Below the pieces are notes generated by a model, which was given only the letters and a program-made list of their open reading frames with translations, was not told the origin of the DNA and made no database searches. 6,894 nt of DNA, taken from assembly GCA_039908285.1 (NCBI GenBank), contig JAMOBE010000141.1, forward strand, positions 1 to 6,894, given 5' to 3'. A program made the position numbers and the translations under genes. The DNA is from JAMOBE01 sp039908285 (lineage in GTDB: Bacteria > Pseudomonadota > Alphaproteobacteria > Rhodospirillales > Rhodospirillaceae). Each line of letters starts with the position of its first letter. Position 1 is the stretch's first letter. This document shows, piece by piece, positions 1-4,852 of this stretch.

Positions 1-51
1 GGTGTCGAGGCCAGTCCCGCCGTCGATGGCGTCCTGCCGGTCGAAGCCGTC
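1..51 (-). repeat. Higher-order RTX repeat, unit 4 (first 17 residues only)
   Basis: Residues 1369-1385 read DGFDRQDAIDGGTGLDT, matching the start of units 1-3. The array therefore continues past the left edge. Confidence 0.7.
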
Positions 52-3000
52 GATGACCAGCCGGTCGTCGCCGGCTCCTCCCGCAAGCGTGTCGGACCCG
101 TCGCCGCCCATCAGCACGTCGCTGCCGGCCCCGCCCGACAGCGTGTCGTCGCCGGCGCCGCCGTCCACCGACACCATAGTAACGGTCGTGGTGGAGAACC
201 GATCCGCCCCGCCACCACCGAAGGCCATCTCGATGCTGGCCGCGCCCAGGTCCACCGTCACTCCGGCGTCCCCGTCGACGGTCAGGGTGTCGGCGCCGGT
301 CCCGCCGTCGAGCCCGCCCTGCGCATCCTCGGAGTCCACCACCAGCACGTCGTCGCCGTCGCCACCGGACAGGGAGTCCGCTCCGGCCCCGCCCTTCAGC
401 ACGTCGTCGCCGAGCCCGCCGCTCAGCCGGTCCGCACCCGCGCCGCCGTCCAACTGGTCGGCACCGTCGCCGCCGTCCAGCACGTCCGCCCCGGCCCCGC
501 CGCGCAGCACGTCCGCCCCGGAGAGTCCCGACAGCGTATCGTCGCCCTCGCCGCCCTGGAGCGTATCGCCGCCCGCTCCACCGGTGAGAACGTCATCGCC
601 GGCGCCACCGTCCAGTCCCACCCCGGCCGCGCCGCTGGTCCATAGGGTGTCGGCCCCGGCGCCGCCCACCACGAACTCGACCTGGGCCGCCCCGGCATCG
701 AACGTCACCGCCGCCGCGCCGTCCACCATCACCAGATCGGCGCCATCGCCGCCGCCGATGTCGGCCTGGCGATCCTCGGCGTCGATGTGGATCTCGTCGT
801 CGCCGGCCCCACCCGAGAGCACGTCGGCCCCGGCGTCGCCATGGAGGATATCGTCCCCCGCTCCCCCCAGCAGGGTATCGTTCCCGACCCCGCCATGAGC
901 GGCGAACGCCCACCCGGTCGAGGTGCGGAAGGTGTCGGCCCCGGCGTTGCCGTACCCGTACTCGACGGAGGCGGCGCCCATGTCGACGGCCACATCCTCG
1001 ATGCTCGCCACCCGCAGGGTATCCAGACCATTGCCGCCGTTGACGCCCCGCGCCATGTCGGCGGCATCGACCCACAGGGTGTCGGCCCCGGCGCCGCCCG
1101 TCAGCGCGTCCGCGCCCAGCCCGCCCCGCAGAACGTCGTCGCCGTCGCCCCCCTTCAGCACGTCGTCGCCGGCCCCGCCCACCAGGGTCGCCGCCCCGGC
1201 GCCGCTGGCGTAGAGCACGTCGGCCCCGGCGCCGCCGAACGCCCGTCCGCCGGTGGTGGCGGCATTGAGCAGCCGCAGCCGGGCGTCGGCCGCCACCGCC
1301 CCGGCGGTGCCGCCGGCCTCGTCGGTCAGCACGCTCCTGGACGCCGAGCGCTGGATCTCGGCGAAGCCGTTGTCGTCCTGGGCGAGGTCCACGTCCGCCA
1401 GCAGCCCGCTGGAGCCATCGGCGCGGGTGAACGTTCCCCGGCCGAGGAGGACGTTGCCGTTCTCCACCACCGCCGGTCCGGTGGCACTCAGGCCGATGGC
1501 GGCAAGCCCAAGTTCCGTCAGCGAGCGGAACTCGCCGGCATCCGTCACCCCGTCCTGATCGGCGTCCCGCCATACCCCAAAGCCGGCGAACGCCGCATCA
1601 TTCACGTCCAGCACGCCGTCGCCATTGCCGTCGAACGCCGCCCGCAAGCCCTCCAGGTCGCTGGCCCCCGCCGCCCCGTACAGGGCGAAGGCGAACTCCC
1701 GCGCATGGGTGATCCGCCCGTCGCCGTCGCGGTCAAAGGCCAGCAGGCCATCGTCCGGCCCGACCCAGGCGGTGTTCTCGGCGTACCCGTCCTCGTCCAT
1801 GTCGAACAGCACCCCGGACTCCTCCAGGCCTACCAGCTCGATACGGTTATCGCCGTCCAGATCCACGACCACCGGCTTTTGATTGTGCACCCGGAGTCCG
1901 CCCGCGACATAGGTATGGAACTTGTCCACGGTAAGATTGTAGACCCGGGCGCGCGTCCGCCCGCCCGACACCCGCACTCCCCCCACCGGTCGGCCATCGG
2001 CGGCCACCAGCCGCGCGCCCGGAGCCATCCGGGCGAGCGACTGGTAGTCGCCGCCCTCGGTCAGAAAACGGTGTAGCGGCGTCACCGCCATGTCGCCCAC
2101 CCCCTCGGCCGACAGGGTCACCACCGCCTCTTCGCCATAGGCATGCACATGCGTCACCGTCGCCGGGGCCAGCGCCCCGAGCCCGTCGAACGCCGCCACC
2201 TCGTCCCCGACCGCGATCGCGGCGATGGCCTTCTCCGTCCCATCCGCCATCCTGACCGGCGTCTCCCCAACGAAGCACCGCGGCCTACTGGTATCCGGCA
2301 CATACGTCGCCTGTTGGATGTTCTCGAGGACGTTCAGCACGCTGGTCATGGTGGGAAGCGGGGCGTCGTAGGGAATCGGCTGATTCGGCGCCACCACCCA
2401 GTCGCCACCAAGACCCTGGAACGCGCTCCCCGAACCGGTGCTGGAGGGCGGCAAGTCCGCATCATAAAAGCTGTCGTCCCACTCGCCCTGGAAATTCCCC
2501 GGATCGGGAAGGTCGATCGGCTGCGGAGGGGTGAACAACGTCGTGAGCGGAGTGGTGAGTGGGGGAAGCGGAGTGGGCGGAGCGGGGGGCCGTGTGAACT
2601 CCTTCTCGGCGATAATGCTCATGACGTTGAGCTGCGCACTCAGCGATGCCATCGATGCCTGGATGGTCGCAGAAGACCAGTTGCTCAGATTTGTGTAATA
2701 CTGTTCCAAATTCTCCGCCTGGCGCTGGGAATACTCCAACAGAACCTGGGGGTCGGTGCTGTTCGGCGGCGGTTCACTGACGGGTAGCGACGGCTCGGAG
2801 AGGACAGTCCGATTGTATTCGGCCTGCATGGCCGTGTATACGGTCGTCGCCTCCGCCAGTTTGTCCACGTAAACCGGCACGACCTGCTGGTCACCATCCA
2901 GTGGGTCGGTCCAATCCGATCCCATCGAATAATTCGAGACCATCTCCACATCGATCGTTTCGATGCCGTGCTCCCGGACGTAGGCTTCAGGGTCGAACCC

Positions 3001-4155
3001 GCCGGTGGGGAGATCCAGGGTGGCACCATCGGTCTTCGCGATGGTGCCCGTCCCAAATTCGTGGGAATAGGTGACCACATCGCCGTTGGCGAAGCTATAG
3101 CTTATCGTCCCGTCCCATCCGCTGGCCTCCGACCAGCTCGTCGTGTATGCCCCATTGCGGACCACCGTCTGCGACACCGAGGGATCGTATTCGACCGAGG
3201 TGCCATTGCCGTACTCGGTCCGCGTGCGCCCGGTCGCGGTCCATTCAAGATAGGCCGTTCCTCCGCTGAATTGGACCGTGCCTACCTGCGTGCCGTTCTC
3301 GAGGATGATACCACTGTCGTCCCAATACCGCACCACGCTGGTCCCATTGGCCGAGTTGCTCACCACCCGCGTGTCGGTGGGGGACCCGGTGCTGGGAAAG
3401 AACGACACATCGCTCCCGTTGTTATACAAAGTCCGGCTCCGACCGTCGGACCACTGCGTCATGGACGCAACGCCAGCGAAGCCCCAGTCGACTTGCAGCG
3501 ACCAAGTCCCACCATCGTCGCGATCGAGGGTATATCCGTAGCCGCCGTCGTGTGCGGCCGACGCACCCCAACTGGCGCCGAACCCCGGAACATTCATATC
3601 CCAGTCGAAGCCGGATGCGGCCACGTCGGTGACGGTTCCCGCAACCGCGTTGGTCAAACGCACCGTGTCCGAACCGGAGAAATCCAACAGCGTCTCATGA
3701 CCGTCCGCTGCCACGAACGCCAGGCGTCCATCGCTGTAGGATCGCAGTTCGGCCCCGTTGACGACGGTCGCCTGATACCGTGGTTGTCCTGTGGTGCCGT
3801 TGAAGATCCCGGTTTCCAGCACTTTCGCGCCGTCGGGAGTGAATTGGACGCTGATGCGGCCGGTATCGTTGACCACTGATGCGACGAAAAGGGGCTTTCC
3901 ACCCTGCATCACGACGTGGCCCGCCGCATCGGTCACGGTCTTCACGACATTGCCCGCACCGTCGACAAAGGTGAACGGCTGCAACTGGTGCACGGGAACG
4001 GGCTCGGTGGGGTCGATCTGGAAATTGCCACTCTGCACCGCCGGATCGATGACGTTCTCCATGCTGTGCAGGGTGGCCCCGGACACGAGGCGGTTCAGGC
4101 CGTAGGCGCCTATGGCAGCGAGGGGGCCACTCAAGACCAGCCCGGCCCCAACCAT
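1..4155 (-). CDS. Giant RTX calcium-binding protein with internal Hint (intein-like) autoprocessing domain, C-terminus outside window
   Basis: The frame is open for 1385 codons from ATG at 4155 to the window edge, checked codon by codon. Order: hydrophobic Gly-rich start (1-26); beta-rich DG/NG-Y region (about 60-380); helical segment (about 427-520); Pro-rich linker (521-552); Hint domain (627-758); five DxDxDG loops (765-875); a conserved-looking GxFTRADGSSG segment (905-935); GGxGxDxL nonapeptides from 974 onward. RTX repeats bind calcium and fold after type I secretion, whose signal lies at the extreme C-terminus, here off the window. No N-terminal signal peptide is needed. There is no long hydrophobic pore-forming domain as in HlyA, so it is not a classical pore-forming cytolysin; an adhesin, protease-like or effector-carrier role is possible. 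It is the last gene seen and follows the lipase by two bases. GC is about 70% in the repeats and lower in the N-terminal half. Confidence 0.93.
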   Translation of the reverse strand, partial: MVGAGLVLSGPLAAIGAYGLNRLVSGATLHSMENVIDPAVQSGNFQIDPTEPVPVHQLQPFTFVDGAGNVVKTVTDAAGHVVMQGGKPLFVASVVNDTGRISVQFTPDGAKVLETGIFNGTTGQPRYQATVVNGAELRSYSDGRLAFVAADGHETLLDFSGSDTVRLTNAVAGTVTDVAASGFDWDMNVPGFGASWGASAAHDGGYGYTLDRDDGGTWSLQVDWGFAGVASMTQWSDGRSRTLYNNGSDVSFFPSTGSPTDTRVVSNSANGTSVVRYWDDSGIILENGTQVGTVQFSGGTAYLEWTATGRTRTEYGNGTSVEYDPSVSQTVVRNGAYTTSWSEASGWDGTISYSFANGDVVTYSHEFGTGTIAKTDGATLDLPTGGFDPEAYVREHGIETIDVEMVSNYSMGSDWTDPLDGDQQVVPVYVDKLAEATTVYTAMQAEYNRTVLSEPSLPVSEPPPNSTDPQVLLEYSQRQAENLEQYYTNLSNWSSATIQASMASLSAQLNVMSIIAEKEFTRPPAPPTPLPPLTTPLTTLFTPPQPIDLPDPGNFQGEWDDSFYDADLPPSSTGSGSAFQGLGGDWVVAPNQPIPYDAPLPTMTSVLNVLENIQQATYVPDTSRPRCFVGETPVRMADGTEKAIAAIAVGDEVAAFDGLGALAPATVTHVHAYGEEAVVTLSAEGVGDMAVTPLHRFLTEGGDYQSLARMAPGARLVAADGRPVGGVRVSGGRTRARVYNLTVDKFHTYVAGGLRVHNQKPVVVDLDGDNRIELVGLEESGVLFDMDEDGYAENTAWVGPDDGLLAFDRDGDGRITHAREFAFALYGAAGASDLEGLRAAFDGNGDGVLDVNDAAFAGFGVWRDADQDGVTDAGEFRSLTELGLAAIGLSATGPAVVENGNVLLGRGTFTRADGSSGLLADVDLAQDDNGFAEIQRSASRSVLTDEAGGTAGAVAADARLRLLNAATTGGRAFGGAGADVLYASGAGAATLVGGAGDDVLKGGDGDDVLRGGLGADALTGGAGADTLWVDAADMARGVNGGNGLDTLRVASIEDVAVDMGAASVEYGYGNAGADTFRTSTGWAFAAHGGVGNDTLLGGAGDDILHGDAGADVLSGGAGDDEIHIDAEDRQADIGGGDGADLVMVDGAAAVTFDAGAAQVEFVVGGAGADTLWTSGAAGVGLDGGAGDDVLTGGAGGDTLQGGEGDDTLSGLSGADVLRGGAGADVLDGGDGADQLDGGAGADRLSGGLGDDVLKGGAGADSLSGGDGDDVLVVDSEDAQGGLDGGTGADTLTVDGDAGVTVDLGAASIEMAFGGGGADRFSTTTVTMVSVDGGAGDDTLSGGAGSDVLMGGDGSDTLAGGAGDDRLVIDGFDRQDAIDGGTGLDT
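52..336 (-). repeat. Higher-order RTX repeat, unit 3 (95 residues, 1274-1368)
   Basis: Starts DSEDAQGGLDGGTGADTLTV, continues VTVDLGAASIEMAFGGGGAD, and ends with four nonapeptides. It has the same length as unit 1. Confidence 0.8.
337..783 (-). repeat. Higher-order RTX repeat, unit 2 (149 residues, 1125-1273), expanded
   Basis: Starts DAEDRQADIGGGDGADLVMV, continues VTFDAGAAQVEFVVGGAGAD, and ends with ten nonapeptides instead of four. The excess of 54 residues equals exactly six nonapeptides, so the roll was lengthened in frame by whole repeat turns. Confidence 0.8.
784..1068 (-). repeat. Higher-order RTX repeat, unit 1 (95 residues, 1030-1124)
   Basis: Starts DAADMARGVNGGNGLDTLRV, continues VAVDMGAASVEYGYGNAGAD, and ends with four nonapeptides. 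Length is 285 bases. It aligns with units 2 and 3 without gaps over the first 60 residues. Confidence 0.8.
1516..1875 (-). other. Cluster of five EF-hand-like calcium loops (residues 761-880)
   Basis: Directly after the Hint domain come five acidic loops: DLDGDNRIE (765-773), DMDEDGYAE (785-793), DRDGDGRIT (808-816), DGNGDGVLD (842-850) and DADQDGVTD (864-872). WVGPDDGLLAFDRDGDG is typical of a conserved segment placed before RTX repeats in large calcium-binding proteobacterial proteins. The loops fit the dockerin/EF-hand DxDxDG calcium pattern; flanking helices are short. Confidence 0.75.
1882..2277 (-). other. Hint domain, pretoxin-HINT / A-type bacterial intein-like (residues 627-758)
   Basis: 132 residues. 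It starts with CFVGETPVRMADGTEKAIAA, the N-terminal Hint block with Cys627 as nucleophile, then IAVGDEVAAFD. The TxxH block is VTPLHRF (Thr692, His695). It ends with RVYNLTVDKFHTYVAGG and LRVHN (His757-Asn758), the C-terminal block. The next residue is Gln759, not Cys, Ser or Thr. Established chemistry: the N-terminal Cys makes a thioester and the terminal Asn can cyclise. Without a +1 nucleophile, standard splicing is not expected but cleavage at one or both ends is. All catalytic positions are present, so I predict an active autoprocessing domain. There is no homing endonuclease insert. Confidence 0.88.
2500..2877 (-). other. Helical segment and Pro-rich linker before the Hint domain (residues 427-552)
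   Basis: Residues 427-520 are heptad-friendly and poor in Gly and Pro apart from a Pro-rich loop at 456-469; they include LLEYSQRQAENLEQYYTNL and ASMASLSAQLNVMSIIAEK. Amphipathic helices or a short coiled coil are probable. At 521-552 a linker rich in Pro and Thr (PPAPPTPLPPLTTPLTTLF) follows. Such a linker would separate the N-terminal module from the Hint and RTX parts. Confidence 0.5.
3061..3450 (-). repeat. Degenerate DG/NG-Tyr beta repeats in the RTX protein (residues about 236-365)
   Basis: Recurring pieces are WSDGRSRTLYNNGSDVSF, TATGRTRTEYGNGTSVEYDP and SFANGDVVTYSHEFGTGT, with an earlier relative SYSDGRLAFVAADG (139-152). The loose consensus is xxG-R/D-xxTxY-xNG-T/S-xVxY, about 20 residues per unit and irregularly spaced. 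The pattern recalls the short Tyr-Asp/Gly beta repeats of toxin shells, but I cannot assign it to RHS/YD repeats. It is likely a beta-solenoid or beta-sheet stalk. Confidence 0.4.
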
Positions 4156-4163
4156 GGCTATAG
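4153..4163 (-). promoter_or_regulatory. Stop/start junction between lipase and RTX genes (possible translational coupling)
   Basis: The minus strand reads CTA TAG CC ATG: the lipase stop and the RTX start are two bases apart. No good Shine-Dalgarno precedes the ATG (the nearest purine run is GCGGG), so translation of the RTX frame probably depends on ribosomes finishing the lipase. The RTX frame is the -1 frame relative to the lipase. I see no canonical X-XXY-YYZ slippery heptamer here, so programmed frameshifting is not supported by the sequence. Confidence 0.55.
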
Positions 4164-4814
4164 ACCCGCGAGGCCGCTCGTCGTGCTGGCATCGGCCTGG
4201 ATGACGGCGTGCCGAGTGTTCGGGATATCGAACCCCAGGGACCCGACCAGTCCACCGCCAAAGACCGACACGCCCGCCGTGTTGCAGGAGATGAACCCTG
4301 AGCTTCCGGCAACGGTGATGCCCAAATTCTGCGCATCCTGCACGAATTGGCTCGACGACACCACGCTCTTCGCGCCCACGCCATCAAAGCCCACACCACG
4401 ATAACCGAAGGTGTAGGAGAGCGTCTGGGCCAGCAGTTCTCCCCAGGAATGGCCGCTGGTGTTGACGGTATAATCATTATAATCAGCATTTCTATTGACT
4501 AGGTCTTTGACTTTCTGCCCCAACGTCAACGCATCGAGGATTTGCGCCCGCGCCGGCGTCTCGCCCAAATAGGCGGCCGGATATGCGGCGACGTCCTTCA
4601 GGTCGTTGGTGCCGGCGACAGCGATCCAGATTTCTTTCGTCGGCGTGTCTTTGACGTAGACACGCGCCATAAGGCCGCTCGGCTGGTCGTACACCTTCAG
4701 GGCGGCATCCTCGATCGGGCGCCATCCCGAAGGCGGAGAATTTTTCGAGTCGCCATATGCCAGAGCAGCAAAGGTGCTTCCCGTCTTGACGAACAGAGTG
4801 TCATTGTCCGACAT
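4158..4814 (-). CDS. Lipase-like alpha/beta hydrolase (class 3 lipase / Mbeg1-like type), 218 residues
   Basis: The N-terminus MSDNDTLFVKTGSTFAALAYGD has no signal peptide. WIAVAGTNDLKDV (63-75) has the AGT...D pattern that precedes the oxyanion region in class 3 lipase-like proteins. Then comes a helix and TSGHSWGELLAQTLSY, a GxSxG nucleophile elbow with predicted catalytic Ser123. VGFDGVGA (141-148) resembles the segment after the elbow in Mbeg1/DUF2974-type hydrolases. His202 (NTRHAV) is a candidate catalytic His; the acidic member is not certain. Family role: hydrolysis of acyl esters or phospholipids; the substrate here is unknown. At 218 residues it is short and ends in SGLAGL-TAG only two bases before the ATG of the RTX gene. 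It has no RTX repeats and no Sec signal, so as a separate protein it has no visible export route. It may be co-secreted with the RTX protein, or may be the N-terminus of a once-fused lipase-RTX protein. Confidence 0.8.
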   Translation of the reverse strand: MSDNDTLFVKTGSTFAALAYGDSKNSPPSGWRPIEDAALKVYDQPSGLMARVYVKDTPTKEIWIAVAGTNDLKDVAAYPAAYLGETPARAQILDALTLGQKVKDLVNRNADYNDYTVNTSGHSWGELLAQTLSYTFGYRGVGFDGVGAKSVVSSSQFVQDAQNLGITVAGSSGFISCNTAGVSVFGGGLVGSLGFDIPNTRHAVIQADASTTSGLAGL

Positions 4815-4816
4815 CG

Positions 4817-4825
4817 TTTCCCCCC
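4817..4825 (-). promoter_or_regulatory. Ribosome binding site for the lipase-like gene
   Basis: The minus strand reads GGGGGGAAA, then CG and ATG at 4814, inside the 38-base gap after the TAA of the preceding gene. The spacing from the G run is short but usable. It supports the ATG at 4814 as the start. No promoter or terminator is visible in this gap. Confidence 0.55.
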
Positions 4826-4852
4826 AAATTTGGTACCGCTCCAGCGTTCCGG

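Larger units (their letters stand above)
1..1236 (-). repeat. RTX nonapeptide region (residues 974-1385, continues beyond window)
   Basis: Many copies of the hemolysin-type GGxGxDxLx nonapeptide are present, for example VGGAGDDVLKGGDGDDVL and LDGGDGADQLDGGAGADRL. They form calcium-bound parallel beta-rolls after secretion. Blocks of 4, 6 or 10 nonapeptides alternate with non-canonical inserts of about 60 residues (listed separately). The GC-rich, near-repetitive DNA makes this stretch prone to unequal recombination and to misassembly. Confidence 0.93.

Noticed and set aside
2..898. Long plus-strand open frame rich in Ser, Ala and Pro, open from the window edge
   Set aside because: It is the antisense shadow of the GGxGxD repeats: the GC-rich repeat DNA has few stops in any frame. 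The minus-strand frame gives clean RTX nonapeptides.
787..2076. 429-residue plus-strand open frame and a 326-residue Arg/Gly-rich minus-strand frame at 593-1573
   Set aside because: Both lie across the RTX, calcium-loop and Hint coding frame, which is continuous and has recognisable domains. Their composition is typical of off-frame GC-rich DNA and I see no domain in them.
1882..2277. Hint domain read as a splicing intein
   Set aside because: Gln follows the terminal Asn, so there is no +1 Cys/Ser/Thr nucleophile, there is no endonuclease insert, and the flanking residues do not rebuild a known host-protein motif. A cleavage-type Hint domain fits better.
2968..4404. Several plus-strand open frames over the N-terminal half of the RTX gene and the lipase (for example 2968-3879 and 3916-4404)
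   Set aside because: No convincing start context or recognisable motif; fully antisense to frames with good domain content.
4469..4481. AT-rich inverted repeat with a minus-strand TATAAT at 4476-4481, considered as a promoter for the RTX gene
   Set aside because: No -35 element at a suitable distance, and it lies inside the lipase coding sequence (residues about 111-116). Chance AT-rich codons explain it.
4815..4852. Search for a terminator between the exported protein gene and the lipase gene
   Set aside because: The 38-base gap shows no GC-rich stem followed by a T run on either strand.
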